The notes under the pieces: generated by a model | What the model saw: only the letters and a program-made list of their open reading frames with translations | Told to the model about the DNA's origin: nothing | The model's database searches: none | In this document: piece after piece, positions 1 through 9,389 of the stretch | How the letters are laid out: each line of letters begins with the position of its first letter | Numbering within the stretch: position 1 is the stretch's first letter | Position numbers and translations under genes: made by a program | From: Brevundimonas lutea | GTDB lineage: Bacteria > Pseudomonadota > Alphaproteobacteria > Caulobacterales > Caulobacteraceae | Direction: 5' to 3' | Assembly (NCBI RefSeq): GCF_003704105.1 | Contig: NZ_QUOQ01000009.1 | Span: 1 to 48,210, forward strand | DNA length: 48,210 bases

Positions 1-2
1 TG

Positions 3-620
3 AACGAACTAAAGATGGTCTTCAGCGAGATGGGCATCGACGTCTGGGAGGTGATCGACGCCGCCAAGACCAAGCCGTTCGGCTTCATGCCCTTCTATCC
101 GGGCCCCGGACTGGGCGGCCACTGCATCCCGATCGACCCCTTCTATCTGACCTGGAAGGCGCGGGAGTACGATCTGGCGACGCGGTTCATCGAGCTGGCC
201 GGGCAGATCAACACGGCGATGCCGCGTTACGTGGTGCAGCGCCTGTCCGAGGAACTGGACGCGCGGTTCGCCAAGGGGCTGAACGGCGCGCGCATCTTGC
301 TGGTGGGCGTGGCCTACAAGAAGAACGTCGCCGATGTGCGGGAGAGCCCCGCGCTGAAGATGCTGGAACTGCTGGAGGAGCGGGGCGCCGACCTCCGCTT
401 CGTCGATCCGCATGTGAGTACGGTGCGCGCCTCGACGCATCCGCGTCATGGGGCCTATGCGGCCTCGGAACCCTGGCCGGCGTGCGACGCCGCCGTCATC
501 GTGACGGATCACGATGCGATCGACTACGCCGCGCTGGTTGCCCACGCGCCCTTGGTGCTGGACACCCGCAACGCCTGCGCACAACGTGGACTTCGCGGCG
601 ACACCGTGGCCAAAGCGTAG
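3..620 (+). CDS. Nucleotide-sugar dehydrogenase (UDP-glucose/UDP-GlcNAc 6-dehydrogenase family), 3' part
   Basis: This is the C-terminal part of an NAD-dependent UDP/GDP-sugar dehydrogenase; the reading frame is open through the left edge. The visible part has the central-domain motif GPGLGGHCIPIDPFYL, whose Cys is the catalytic thiol of the family. The C-terminal UDP-binding Rossmann-like domain follows (ILLVGVAYKKNVADVRESPA). Such enzymes oxidise a UDP-hexose or UDP-HexNAc to the uronic acid used in capsule, exopolysaccharide or O-antigen. The GGHCIPIDPFYL form is typical of the WbpA/VipA-like branch, so UDP-N-acetylglucosamine 6-dehydrogenase is as likely as UDP-glucose dehydrogenase; the exact sugar cannot be read here. 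It converges on the sulfation operon and may feed it with an acidic sugar (inference). Confidence 0.9.
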   Translation, partial: NELKMVFSEMGIDVWEVIDAAKTKPFGFMPFYPGPGLGGHCIPIDPFYLTWKAREYDLATRFIELAGQINTAMPRYVVQRLSEELDARFAKGLNGARILLVGVAYKKNVADVRESPALKMLELLEERGADLRFVDPHVSTVRASTHPRHGAYAASEPWPACDAAVIVTDHDAIDYAALVAHAPLVLDTRNACAQRGLRGDTVAKA

Positions 621-638
621 CCCAGTTTTCGGCGCGCG

Positions 639-679
639 GTTCTAGAAGTTCGGGGTTGCACCGTTCTACATGCTAGAAC
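639..679. repeat. GTTCTA(G) dyad between convergent genes
   Basis: Three copies of a GTTCTA-type word lie here: GTTCTAG at 639-645, GTTCTA at 663-668 and the inverted TAGAAC at 674-679. The last two form a 6-bp-armed dyad with a 5-base centre. It could be a weak bidirectional terminator stem between convergent genes or a protein-binding site. There is no T-run, so neither reading is secure. Confidence 0.3.
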
Positions 680-716
680 TGTACCATCGATTCCGACGCG
701 TCGGCAGGGTACTCCC

Positions 717-1457
717 TTAGGTGTGGTCGAGTCCCTCGAGCGTTACGGTTAGCCGTGGTGCGGCTCGCAGGGGTTCTAGGCTCCGCCAGTTGGCTATGGC
801 CCGCGCGAGTGTTTCATCGCCGCTATACTTTTCGCTTGGTCTTAGTCGTTCGATGGCAGCCTCATTGCCCCCGTCGAGTTTAAGGAAGTTACAGACCTCG
901 AGAAATCGATCGCGGTAGGCTACAGAATACAGGTCCTCGTAGCGGATCAGATGCACCGGTTTACCGCTGGCTCGCACCCGCTTGGCCTGGTCCAAGACGT
1001 CCGCCTTTAACTCTCCGCAGAAGCGTTTGATCTGCGGGGGCGTGATTGTAATCGGTCGAACTATCTCCTCGGGATCCACCCGGTTCCAGTGCCCGAGGCT
1101 CTTGGCCAAAAAGGTGGATACGGCGACATCGAACAAGTTGGATCGGTAGAGAAAGATGAGTCGCGACACTTCGGGATGGCTCATCAGTGCTTGATTTGAC
1201 GCCGGCGGGAGCTGCGTCCAGAGATGTTTGATAAAGTCGCGCTCTATCAGCTTGGTGTTTATACGCTTGACAAATTCGGGCCCCTCTTTGCCAATCCCTG
1301 CTCTAGCCATGGATTTGCCAAACGGCTCCATCTCGCCGTCCAAGCTAGCGTATTCCCTCAGTGCCCTCGCGAGTTCGCTGGAGCCAGAGCGCCCATGGGC
1401 CCATATGATAAAACAGGACAGGTCCGATCTCCGCTTAACGTTGCTGTGTCCAAACAC
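717..1457 (-). CDS. Sulfotransferase-family protein, last gene of the sulfation operon
   Basis: A 246-residue protein with an N-terminal nucleotide-binding loop, WAHGRSGSSELARAL at about residues 19-33. This is the form of the 5'-phosphosulfate loop seen in PAPS-dependent sulfotransferases (PKSGTT in classical members, GRSGSS in Stf0-like ones). An Arg-Ser segment near residue 105 (IFLYRSNLFDVAVS) resembles the 3'-phosphate-binding strand and helix, and HLIRYEDL near 170 matches the RYEDL motif. The start is a GTG only 9 bases after the cysNC stop, so it is almost certainly co-transcribed with the PAPS-making genes. Its DNA is visibly richer in A/T than its neighbours, which hints at transfer. 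The acceptor is unknown; a sugar is likely from context. Confidence 0.75.
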   Translation of the reverse strand: MFGHSNVKRRSDLSCFIIWAHGRSGSSELARALREYASLDGEMEPFGKSMARAGIGKEGPEFVKRINTKLIERDFIKHLWTQLPPASNQALMSHPEVSRLIFLYRSNLFDVAVSTFLAKSLGHWNRVDPEEIVRPITITPPQIKRFCGELKADVLDQAKRVRASGKPVHLIRYEDLYSVAYRDRFLEVCNFLKLDGGNEAAIERLRPSEKYSGDETLARAIANWRSLEPLRAAPRLTVTLEGLDHT

Positions 1458-1466
1458 GTGTCACAG

Positions 1467-3314
1467 TCATATCAAGAAACCTCGGCTGGACAGCCACCCA
1501 TTGACCTGGTCCGCGAGCTCGGAGGCGTCCCGGCCGTCGGTGCGCAAATGCAGATCAACCTGTTCGGGCACCTCATAAGGCGAATCCAGGCCGGTAAAGT
1601 TGGCGATCTCGCCACGCAGGGCCTTGGCGTACAGGCCCTTGGGGTCGCGCTCGGCGCAGACGTCGAAGGGCGTGTCGACGAAGATCTCCACGAACTGGCC
1701 CTCAGGCATCAATTCGCGCGCCATTCTACGCTCGGCCCGGAAGGGCGAGATGAAGGAGACGATGACCAGCAGGCCGGCCTCGGCCATCAGGCGGGCCACC
1801 TCGGCCACTCGGCGGATGTTCTCGACACGGTCGACCTCGGTGAACCCCAGATCGCGGTTCAGCCCGTGCCGCACATTGTCGCCGTCCAGGATGAAGGTGT
1901 GCCGCCCCTGGGCGTGCAGCTTTTTCTCCAGCAGGTTGGCGATGGTCGACTTGCCCGAGCCCGACAGGCCAGTGAACCACAGCACCGCCGGCCTCTGGTG
2001 CTTAAGGGCGGCGCGCGCCTCCGCATCAACGGTGATCGCCTGCCAATGCACGTTGGCTGCGCGGCGCAGCGGATGCAGGATCATCCCCGCCCCCGCCGTG
2101 GCGTTGGTCATCCGGTCGATCAGGACAAAGGCGCCCGTCACCCGGTTGTCGGCATAGGCGTCGAAGGCGACCGGGGCCTGGGTCGACAGATTGCACAGAC
2201 CGATCTCGTTCAACTCCAGCGACTTGGCGGCCTCGTGGGCGAAGGTGTTGACGTCCTGGCGATGCTTCAAGTCGGTGACCGTCGCCGGAACCTGATCGGT
2301 TTCGGTGCGCAGCCAGTAGGAGCGGCCCGGCAGCATGGGCTGCTCGTCCATCCAGACGATGTGGGCGGCGAACTGATCGGCGACCTCGGGCCGCTCGGTC
2401 GGGCGGCACAGCATATTGCCGCGCGACGCCTCGACCTCGTCCGCCAGCACCAGAGTCACCGCCTGGCCCGCCGTCGCGCGTTCTTGATCGCCATCCGGGC
2501 CGATGATGCGGCTGACCTTGGTCGAGACGCCCGACTTGGCCACCGTGACCGGATCACCGGCGGCTATCTCGCCCGACGCCACCGTTCCGGCGAAGCCGCG
2601 GAAGTCCAGATTGGGCCGCGACACATACTGGATCGGCAGGCGGAAGGGCGCGGCGCCCGCCCGGTTCGCCGTGGGCGCTCGCTCCAGCAGCTCTATCAGC
2701 GTCGGCCCGTCGTACCAGCCCAGCCGGTCCGACCGCTCGGCGATGTTGTCGCCGTACCGGGCCGACAGCGGAATGGTCTCGACCCGCTCCAGCCCCAGAT
2801 GCTCGGCCACCTCGGCGTAGTCGGCGACGATGTCGTCGAACACCGCCTGGTCGAAGCCCACCAGATCGATCTTGTTCACCGCCAGGATGACGTGACGAAT
2901 GCCCAGCAGCGACGCGATGAAGGAATGCCGCCGCGTCTGGGTCAGCACGCCCTTGCGCGCATCGACCAGCACGATGGCCAGATCGGCGGTCGAGGCGCCC
3001 GTGGCCATGTTGCGGGTGTACTGCTCGTGCCCCGGCGTGTCGGCCACGATGAACTTGCGGGCGGGCGTGGCGAAGAAGCGGTAGGCGACATCGATGGTGA
3101 TGCCCTGCTCGCGCTCAGCCTCAAGCCCGTCGACCAGCAGGGCGTAATCGACGTCGTCGCCGGTCGTGCCGTGCTTGCGCGAATCCCGGGCCAGGGCGTC
3201 GGCCTGATCCTCGAAGATCTGGCGGGTCTCGTGCAGCAACCGGCCGATCAGGGTCGACTTGCCGTCATCGACCGAACCGCAGGTGATGAAGCGCAGAAGC
3301 GTCGTCTCGGCCAT
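1467..3314 (-). CDS. cysNC: Bifunctional sulfate adenylyltransferase subunit 1 / adenylylsulfate kinase (CysN-CysC fusion)
   Basis: A 615-residue fusion. The N-terminal part is the GTPase subunit of ATP sulfurylase, with P-loop [10 protein letters not shown] near residue 13, the DTPGH switch and the NKID guanine-recognition motif of EF-Tu-like GTPases. The C-terminal third is APS kinase with its own P-loop [12 protein letters not shown] and the motif [15 protein letters not shown]. With CysD it turns sulfate and ATP into APS, then into PAPS. The length matches the NodQ/CysNC fusions of alphaproteobacteria. The ATG overlaps the cysD stop as TGATG. PAPS can feed assimilatory reduction or sulfotransferases; a sulfotransferase on each side argues for the second use here, though it may be the cell's only CysNC. 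Confidence 0.97.
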   Translation of the reverse strand: MAETTLLRFITCGSVDDGKSTLIGRLLHETRQIFEDQADALARDSRKHGTTGDDVDYALLVDGLEAEREQGITIDVAYRFFATPARKFIVADTPGHEQYTRNMATGASTADLAIVLVDARKGVLTQTRRHSFIASLLGIRHVILAVNKIDLVGFDQAVFDDIVADYAEVAEHLGLERVETIPLSARYGDNIAERSDRLGWYDGPTLIELLERAPTANRAGAAPFRLPIQYVSRPNLDFRGFAGTVASGEIAAGDPVTVAKSGVSTKVSRIIGPDGDQERATAGQAVTLVLADEVEASRGNMLCRPTERPEVADQFAAHIVWMDEQPMLPGRSYWLRTETDQVPATVTDLKHRQDVNTFAHEAAKSLELNEIGLCNLSTQAPVAFDAYADNRVTGAFVLIDRMTNATAGAGMILHPLRRAANVHWQAITVDAEARAALKHQRPAVLWFTGLSGSGKSTIANLLEKKLHAQGRHTFILDGDNVRHGLNRDLGFTEVDRVENIRRVAEVARLMAEAGLLVIVSFISPFRAERRMARELMPEGQFVEIFVDTPFDVCAERDPKGLYAKALRGEIANFTGLDSPYEVPEQVDLHLRTDGRDASELADQVNGWLSSRGFLI

Positions 3315-4216
3315 CAGAAGTAGCCCTCGCGCTTCTTCTTCTCCATCGAGCCCGCCTCGTCGCGATCGATCAGCCGGCCCTGGCGTTCGGAAGTGCGCGA
3401 CACCTGCATCTCGGCGATGATGTCGTCGAGTGTCGCCGCCTCGGACTCGATCGCCCCGGTCAGCGGGTAACAGCCCAGGGTCCGGAACCGCACCACGCGC
3501 TGCTCGATGCTTTCGCCGGGCCGCAACGCCATCCGCTCGTCGTCGGCCATGATCAGCATGCCGTCACGCTCGACCACCGGCCTCGGCTTGGCGAAGTACA
3601 GCGGCACGATCGGAATGGCCTCGCGCTGGATGTATTGCCACACGTCCAGCTCGGTCCAGTTCGACAGTGGAAAGACCCGCATCGACTCCCCGTCCGCGAC
3701 CCGCGTGTTGAACACGCGCCACATCTCCGGGCGCTGGTTCTTCGGATCCCAGCCGTGGTTGCGGTCGCGGAAGGAGAAGATCCGCTCCTTGGCCCGCGAC
3801 TTTTCCTCGTCGCGCCGGGCGCCGCCGAAGGCCGCGTCATACCGCCCGGCGTCCAGCGCCTGGCGCAGCCCCAGGGTCTTCATGACGTGGGTGTGGACGC
3901 TCGAGCCGTGGCTGAACGGGCCGACGCCGTCGCGCACGCCGTCCGGGTTCATGTGGACCTTCAGGTCCAGGCCGTGCTCCGCCGCCATCCGGTCGCGAAA
4001 GGCGATCATCTCCCGGAACTTCCAGCCGGTATCGACGTGCAGCAGCGGGAACGGCACGGGACCAGGGGCGAAGGCCTTGATCGCCGTGTGCAGCAGCACC
4101 GACGAGTCCTTGCCGATCGAATACAGCATCACCGGCCGCGCGCAGGTCGCCGCCACCTCGCGGAAGATGTGGATCGCCTCGGCTTCGAGGGCGTCGAGAT
4201 GGGAGAGAGAGGTCAA
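3314..4216 (-). CDS. cysD: Sulfate adenylyltransferase subunit 2
   Basis: CysD is the catalytic PP-loop subunit that forms APS from ATP and sulfate, driven by the CysN GTPase. The PP-loop [11 protein letters not shown] and the segment [18 protein letters not shown] are clear, as are [19 protein letters not shown] and the [12 protein letters not shown] motif of the family. The frame is open further upstream, but family members begin with [17 protein letters not shown]. The TTG at 4216 gives 300 residues, the usual length, and is chosen here; an ATG at 4333 would run into the upstream gene. It ends in a one-base TGATG overlap with cysNC. The 77-base gap to the FkbM gene leaves room for a local promoter, but none is obvious. 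Confidence 0.95.
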   Translation of the reverse strand: MTSLSHLDALEAEAIHIFREVAATCARPVMLYSIGKDSSVLLHTAIKAFAPGPVPFPLLHVDTGWKFREMIAFRDRMAAEHGLDLKVHMNPDGVRDGVGPFSHGSSVHTHVMKTLGLRQALDAGRYDAAFGGARRDEEKSRAKERIFSFRDRNHGWDPKNQRPEMWRVFNTRVADGESMRVFPLSNWTELDVWQYIQREAIPIVPLYFAKPRPVVERDGMLIMADDERMALRPGESIEQRVVRFRTLGCYPLTGAIESEAATLDDIIAEMQVSRTSERQGRLIDRDEAGSMEKKKREGYF

Positions 4217-4293
4217 GCTGTATCCGGAGAAACATAGGAGCGCGTCGAGGCGAAAGCCTCGTTCTCGGTCCGGGTGGGCATCATTGGCAGGGG

Positions 4294-5097
4294 TCAGACA
4301 GCATCGAAGGACGCGGCATAGGCTCGAGAGCAATTCGAGACAAATGCAAGATAGTCATCGAGCGTCGCCGGATTGGCGACCCCTTCGCGAACCATCAGCA
4401 AATTGAATTGCCCCCGATTCATCCAGTCGCGACCTGCAAAACGAAGTCCGCAGTTGGAGAACAGCTCGACAACGCGTTCAAACGACGGCGTGCGGTTATA
4501 GTAGTCCGTGGTTTCGACCTCGAGCAGCATGACGTCAACTCGCGAGAGCGCGTCACCGAAACCTTCGACAACGCGGTCGGCGTTCCCTTCCACATCGACC
4601 CACGCCGCGATGCCGCCTGACGCGGCTTCCTTGGAGACATAGTCGTCCGCGCGCTGAACTGACACCCCAACGATGTTAGCAGCCGGATATTTGCGATGCA
4701 TGTTAAGCGACGACACCCCCGTGATCTCAGGGCTCGGGATGTAAAACCGCTCAACCACCGATGCGGTGTCGCCCAAGGCGAAGGTGTTGAGGCGCAGGCG
4801 CTCGTCGCGAATGTCTCGGAAATGGTGATACAAGAAGGGGTTCGGCTCGAAGGCGTGCACGATCCCCGGAAAGCCGGCGATGAAGCGTCGAGTGTGACGG
4901 CCATCGTTCGCGCCAATTTCGAACAGATGCTGGCAGGCCTCCGCCAATTGCAGAAAGACCCGCTCCAAAGATCTCACCGACCCCCGCCGCCGTTTCGAGA
5001 ATCCGGTCATGAAGTCGTCGAATCCCGGCGAGAAGGCGGAGCCGAACATCGCCGCCTCGACCATTCCCAAGGACCCGGCGCGCGCCGTTTCGGTCAT
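4294..5097 (-). CDS. FkbM-family SAM-dependent methyltransferase
   Basis: A 267-residue protein with the FkbM layout: the SAM-binding segment [15 protein letters not shown] near residues 58-72, the acidic strand VHAFEPNP, the middle segment [10 protein letters not shown] and the late [12 protein letters not shown] strand. FkbM proteins methylate hydroxyl groups of sugars or polyketides, and many lie in capsule or exopolysaccharide clusters. The ATG at 5097 is chosen because it forms an ATGA overlap with the upstream sulfotransferase stop; the open frame continues upstream but inside that gene. From context it probably O-methylates a sugar of the sulfated glycan (inference). Confidence 0.85.
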   Translation of the reverse strand: MTETARAGSLGMVEAAMFGSAFSPGFDDFMTGFSKRRRGSVRSLERVFLQLAEACQHLFEIGANDGRHTRRFIAGFPGIVHAFEPNPFLYHHFRDIRDERLRLNTFALGDTASVVERFYIPSPEITGVSSLNMHRKYPAANIVGVSVQRADDYVSKEAASGGIAAWVDVEGNADRVVEGFGDALSRVDVMLLEVETTDYYNRTPSFERVVELFSNCGLRFAGRDWMNRGQFNLLMVREGVANPATLDDYLAFVSNCSRAYAASFDAV

Positions 5098-6194
5098 TCG
5101 TCGTTCGTCTCCTGAGCGGAATCGGCCTTCGCGGATTCGGCATGGTAGTTGATGATCGTGAACCGCTCGATCTCGGCATCGCGCTCCAGCCAACCCTTGG
5201 ACACTGCGCTCACGATCTCTCTGATAGCGCCTAACCGACCTGATCGAGCGCGTTCCTTCAACTTCTCGACGTAGGCCGGATTCTCATAGGCCCCCTGGGA
5301 CTTCAGACCTCCAAACAGCCGCTTGGCACGGGGCGCATACCGTGCCTTCCACTCCGCAGCCTGCGCATAGAGAGCGCCGCGTTCAGCAGAGACGCGACGC
5401 AGGTATCCTTCGTACTCGGAACCGTCGATCTCAAGCTCCCCTTGGCGAGCCTCCCAGTCCGCATACCCGTAGCGCTGCAGCAGAGGGTCGAAGGCCGTTC
5501 GAAAGCGTTCGATGTCGCGCGTCGAAAACCACTTCATCCACTCGCCGGTCCGGCCGCCGCGATGGTTGCGGGCGATATCGCCAGTCAGGGCCACGGACCT
5601 CAAGCCATCAATCCGGCCGGCCACGAAATCCTCGTAGCGAATGAGCCGCGTGGCCGGATGCCGCCGAACCTGATCCAGCGTTTCGAACGCCGCGGCATAC
5701 TCCTGAGGATCGAGAGCGCGTGACCCGTGGCTCCGATAGATGGCCTCAATGGCGGTGACATCGATCGATGTGTCCCCTTCGGCCTTGCGTCGGAATGCGT
5801 CCATGAGATCTTCGCGCAGACCCGTTAGGGCGAAACTGCGAGGATTGGCCACCGCGCGGAAGGGCAGCCAGCTGACCACCACGTCGCGGGGATCACGCAA
5901 GGTTGCCATGATACTTGACGCGCTGATCAACCACTCCGGCGGAGGTTTGGCACCCAGAACTATCTTGATTACGATATCGAGTTGACCCTCGTTCGCCAGG
6001 GACTCGATGGCCGGATATTCAACAGGCGAGGGCTCCAAAAATGTCACCGCGTCCGGTTGAGCCTTCAAGGTTGTGGCGTAGACGGCAGTGGTCCCGCTCT
6101 TGGGCACGCCCGTGATCCATGTCAGTCGGCCGTTAGGCACTTCCCGCCCATCAACCGTAGCGTCCGCGTCCAATGCCTGCGCTACCTTGGTCAT
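5094..6194 (-). CDS. PAPS-dependent sulfotransferase
   Basis: A 366-residue protein with a textbook sulfotransferase start: TWITGVPKSGTTAVY at residues 25-39 is the 5'-phosphosulfate loop. ATLRDPRDVVVSWLPF is the 3'-phosphate-binding motif with its conserved Arg and Ser, and LIRYEDFVAG follows. The C-terminal 120 residues are charged and helical and contain a YEGYLRR segment like those of glycan-modifying enzymes. No signal peptide or membrane helix is seen, so it should act in the cytoplasm on a nucleotide-sugar, lipid-linked or protein-linked glycan. It overlaps both neighbours by four bases (ATGA), so it is translationally coupled to the glycosyltransferase and the FkbM methyltransferase. 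Confidence 0.9.
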   Translation of the reverse strand: MTKVAQALDADATVDGREVPNGRLTWITGVPKSGTTAVYATTLKAQPDAVTFLEPSPVEYPAIESLANEGQLDIVIKIVLGAKPPPEWLISASSIMATLRDPRDVVVSWLPFRAVANPRSFALTGLREDLMDAFRRKAEGDTSIDVTAIEAIYRSHGSRALDPQEYAAAFETLDQVRRHPATRLIRYEDFVAGRIDGLRSVALTGDIARNHRGGRTGEWMKWFSTRDIERFRTAFDPLLQRYGYADWEARQGELEIDGSEYEGYLRRVSAERGALYAQAAEWKARYAPRAKRLFGGLKSQGAYENPAYVEKLKERARSGRLGAIREIVSAVSKGWLERDAEIERFTIINYHAESAKADSAQETNDE

Positions 6195-7777
6195 GCGTTC
6201 GGGATCTCTCGGTCCGTAGTGAAGAACGCCAGCTTGTGCTCCTCGGCGTAGCGACGCTTGAGCGCTTTCAGCTGAGCCGACTTGGCTCCGGCCGACTGGA
6301 CTTTGGAGTTGCTGCGCCAGGAAAGCGCGATCAGCAGGACTGCGACGTCCTGAAGGACAGTGGATCCGCCGAAAGCTGCCGAGACTCGGGCCTTGAACTC
6401 CAGATCGCCCCGCGTCCGCACGGGCGCGAACCCACCCAGCCGATCGAACACCTCGCGGCGATACAAACTGGTCACCGGTCCATCGCCTATGAAGTGAAAG
6501 TCGTTCTCGAGGATCAGGTCGCCATTGCGGTCCATGCGCACATGCCGGGCGAAGGTCGCCATGGCCTCTGGGTGGGCGGCGAGCAGTTCGACCTGACGAG
6601 CGACCTTGTCTGGGTGGGCCCAGTCGTCGGCGTCCTGAAAGGCAATGAACGCGCCCTTCGCCTCGGCCAGACCGACGTTACGGGCGACATAGGGGCCAGC
6701 GTTCTGCTCCAGGCGAACAAGACGCACCCGCGGGTCCGGCACGGCGATTTCCAGCGGTGGGTCGCTGGCGTCATCGACCACGATGACCTCGATGTCGAGA
6801 TAGGACTGGTCGAGTATCGAGGCCAGGGCGTAATCGATAGTCTCTCCTGCCGCGTGAGCGGTCATGATCACTGAGACCAGCGGCCCGTGGCGCGGCCCTA
6901 CCGTGGCGCCGGCGCTGAACGCCCCCAGACGAATTGGCGCGTCGGGACGCGAAATGTTTAAAGGGCGTAATCCCGATACGGCGAAAGTTGTATTAAGGGC
7001 GGTCACGACATGCGCAAGGTCGCCATCCCGCTGAAATCGAGCTTCAGAGCGCCACAGCCGCCGCTCTTCGTCGGAATCGAGGAAATCGAGTGACAGCAGT
7101 TCAGCTGGCAATGGCTGTTTGGCATGCAGCAGGATTGCCGAAGCCATCTGGCGCGTCGCTTTGAGCGTTTGAGACGGGAGGTTCCGCCAACGTCCGGCGT
7201 GTATGCGGACATCTTCCCGGCCGATGACGATCTGCGCCAGCAGCCTCTGGTACTTCGAAGCCTGACGGCGATTGTCGCTAAACACCATCAGCAGATAGTC
7301 TTCGGTCCAGGCTGCGCCGCTTGCAAGGCCGATCTCGGCCATAACCACCTCGGCTCCGAGGTTGTTTCCCTCATCAGCCAGAGGAGCCGCCAGCGCGATC
7401 GCGCCGGCGAAATCGCTGCGCCAGAGTTTGACCCGCGCGAGCTGGATCGCGGTGTCGGGGTCTCTATCACCCAGAGCCATCAGAGCGCGCCCCACCAACT
7501 CGGCCGGCTCATCCAGACCGAGGCCGCAAAGCTGCGCGAATAAGACCCGGGCGATGTCGACATCAGGACTGTCGGAGGCCAGACACCGCACCATTGCGGT
7601 CGCAAGCGCCTCATTCGCGAATCCAGTTTCGCTGAGCGCCGCGAAGGCCTGGATCAAGAAGGCGGTGTCCGCATTCACCAGTCCAACGTTGAGGTTGTCG
7701 GCGTCGACGCCGATCAGACGGGCCACCTCGTTGCGGCAGACGCTTCGAATATCTGACCAGGCCTCGGAACTGCTCAT
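6191..7777 (-). CDS. GT2 glycosyltransferase with a long helical N-terminal domain
   Basis: A 528-residue protein. The C-terminal part, from about residue 300, is a GT-A family 2 glycosyltransferase: PLVSVIMTAHAAGETIDYAL, VIVVDDASDPP, the ARNVGLAEAKGAFIAFQDADDW segment with the nucleotide-sugar- and metal-binding acidic residues, then SLYRREVFDRLGGF. The first 290 residues are Ala/Leu-rich helical repeats resembling TPR-like scaffolds (my impression), perhaps for protein-protein contact or acceptor choice. No membrane segment is seen. It overlaps the genes on both sides by four bases. It most likely adds a sugar to the same glycan that the sulfotransferases modify. Confidence 0.85.
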   Translation of the reverse strand: MSSSEAWSDIRSVCRNEVARLIGVDADNLNVGLVNADTAFLIQAFAALSETGFANEALATAMVRCLASDSPDVDIARVLFAQLCGLGLDEPAELVGRALMALGDRDPDTAIQLARVKLWRSDFAGAIALAAPLADEGNNLGAEVVMAEIGLASGAAWTEDYLLMVFSDNRRQASKYQRLLAQIVIGREDVRIHAGRWRNLPSQTLKATRQMASAILLHAKQPLPAELLSLDFLDSDEERRLWRSEARFQRDGDLAHVVTALNTTFAVSGLRPLNISRPDAPIRLGAFSAGATVGPRHGPLVSVIMTAHAAGETIDYALASILDQSYLDIEVIVVDDASDPPLEIAVPDPRVRLVRLEQNAGPYVARNVGLAEAKGAFIAFQDADDWAHPDKVARQVELLAAHPEAMATFARHVRMDRNGDLILENDFHFIGDGPVTSLYRREVFDRLGGFAPVRTRGDLEFKARVSAAFGGSTVLQDVAVLLIALSWRSNSKVQSAGAKSAQLKALKRRYAEEHKLAFFTTDREIPNA

Positions 7778-9150
7778 GCCGGGGCTCCGTCGAAATAGGC
7801 CCGCAGGCGGTCAGCCACGACCTGCCGTTGCAGCGGCGTCCATCCCAATTGCTGAGCAATTGTCAGGATTTCCGCCTGTTCGCCGTCGATGATGATTTCT
7901 TCAGCTCGCCCCTCTTCCACCGCGCGTCCGTATTTAAGAACCATCGTTGCAGCGGGGTGGAGGCGCACGCGCGCGTCACCCAAAGCCTGCTCGATGGCTC
8001 CAAAACCCCACGGTGCTGCACCGGCAAGAAATTCTGCAGGGCCCTTGGTCTGTTTGGCCTCGGCATACAGCGTATCACTCGAGGCGCTCTCGGCTTGATC
8101 GTTAGCATCGACCAGCCATTTGTCGGACCGGGCGACGGCTAGGGCTGGCACGCCATTAGCTTTCAGAAAAGCCGCCAGACGCAGATCGGCTATCCCTCCG
8201 TCGCCAAAATCGGCCAAACGCGGCTTAACAACCGAGGTATGAAATGCGGTTGTGCCGGTACCTAGCACCGAAACTGCAAGAGTCTGATCCAGAGGCCGCT
8301 GAAAATGGACAACGCTGCGACTGAAAAAACTGGCTGGTACTCGAGGATAGATGGCGCCGTGCACCCCGACCGCTGCTTTTAGTTCGAAGCTCTTTAGCGA
8401 ATTGACCAATCGCCACACATAGTCGCTCGGATAAACGATATCGTCGTCGACGCTGAAGAAGAAAACATCCGACTTCAAGTGGTCAAGGATAAAAAACTTC
8501 CCGTTATCACGAAGGTCGCCGTGATCCTGACTTCGGAACACCGTGATATTTGCCTTATTGAGGCACTGAGGGACACTAACGTGATTGTTTAGGTAAACAA
8601 AAATATGGTCGACTTGGCCCTGCAAACTATCGATGGCTAGCGATAAAGACTTCTCCCGCCCCGGGATCGACGCCATGCCAGCGATGACCGGACTGCCGTA
8701 CCGGCCACTGGGCGGCAGATCGGGGATTGCCAGGATGTTGCGGCGCAATCGTGCAGACAGAACCACGACACTGTGACCCTGCGGACTGCCGCTGCTGAAC
8801 AAAACACCTACGACAGCACGTCCGTCGTCAGGCGTTCGGAATTTGACCTTCAGCGTCTGAACCCCTTCGCCGGATTCAGCAGGCGCGGTAGCCAGCTGAC
8901 GCTTGTCACCGTTGCCGGCCCAGGCGGTACACCCGCCGTCGGCGATCACGTTCATCTCGAGCACATATGCCGCGCCCGGCTCAAGCTCAACACGCTGCAA
9001 CAGGCCAGGGGTACTTCGATCGGAGTCCCGAGACATGCGAAGGCCGCCCCCCGGATGCGCTGACCCCGATGCCGCCTGGTTCCAGAACCATGGCGAAATG
9101 GGCTCGGCGAGGTAGGGGTTCGCCAGAAGGTTGGTCGTCTCGTCTGTCAT
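7774..9150 (-). CDS. Glycosyltransferase-like protein with N-terminal beta-sandwich-like domain, first gene of the sulfation operon
   Basis: A 458-residue protein. Residues 1-150 look like a carbohydrate-binding or galactose-binding-like beta domain (start TNLLANPYLAEPISPWFWNQ, then QRVELEPGAAYVLEMNV). From about 160 a glycosyltransferase-like domain begins (VIAGMASIPGREKSLSLAIDSL), with FFFSVDDDIVYPSDY near residue 240 supplying a DxD-type metal site. Genes with this DDDI motif occur in capsule loci beside GT2 and FkbM genes. The middle of the gene (about 8.2-8.65 kb) is noticeably richer in A/T than the flanks. It has its own upstream region shared with the divergent transporter. The sugar donor and the role of the N-terminal domain cannot be read from sequence. 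Confidence 0.7.
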   Translation of the reverse strand: MTDETTNLLANPYLAEPISPWFWNQAASGSAHPGGGLRMSRDSDRSTPGLLQRVELEPGAAYVLEMNVIADGGCTAWAGNGDKRQLATAPAESGEGVQTLKVKFRTPDDGRAVVGVLFSSGSPQGHSVVVLSARLRRNILAIPDLPPSGRYGSPVIAGMASIPGREKSLSLAIDSLQGQVDHIFVYLNNHVSVPQCLNKANITVFRSQDHGDLRDNGKFFILDHLKSDVFFFSVDDDIVYPSDYVWRLVNSLKSFELKAAVGVHGAIYPRVPASFFSRSVVHFQRPLDQTLAVSVLGTGTTAFHTSVVKPRLADFGDGGIADLRLAAFLKANGVPALAVARSDKWLVDANDQAESASSDTLYAEAKQTKGPAEFLAGAAPWGFGAIEQALGDARVRLHPAATMVLKYGRAVEEGRAEEIIIDGEQAEILTIAQQLGWTPLQRQVVADRLRAYFDGAPA

Positions 9151-9389
9151 TTCACGTCCTCAGCTTAGGATGGCATCCACTCGTGAGTTCCACCTTAGAT
9201 GTACAACGGCATGATCGAGAGCGGTTGCTAACAGCACACCGCCAGCTGCAGGTCACCCTCTATTTTCAACCAAATTTTATCGCAGCTTCTCCTCACAGGC
9301 AGCCGCCGCGAAATCAGGATTGCCGACGTTTCGGATTTGCGGTCAGTGGATGATGGCCTGCTCCTTCCCGGGCTGACGGAAATTTCCCC
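9151..9389. promoter_or_regulatory. Divergent intergenic region between the sulfation operon and the TSUP transporter
   Basis: This 239-base region must hold the promoters of both the seven-gene minus-strand run and the plus-strand transporter. It is more A/T-rich than its surroundings, notably near 9258-9285. I see no clear -35/-10 pair, riboswitch fold or strong dyad. Confidence 0.4.

Noticed and set aside
1224..3323. A 699-codon open frame on the plus strand
   Set aside because: It is the complement of cysNC. Its Arg/Gly/His/Gln-rich protein has no domain, while cysNC is certain.
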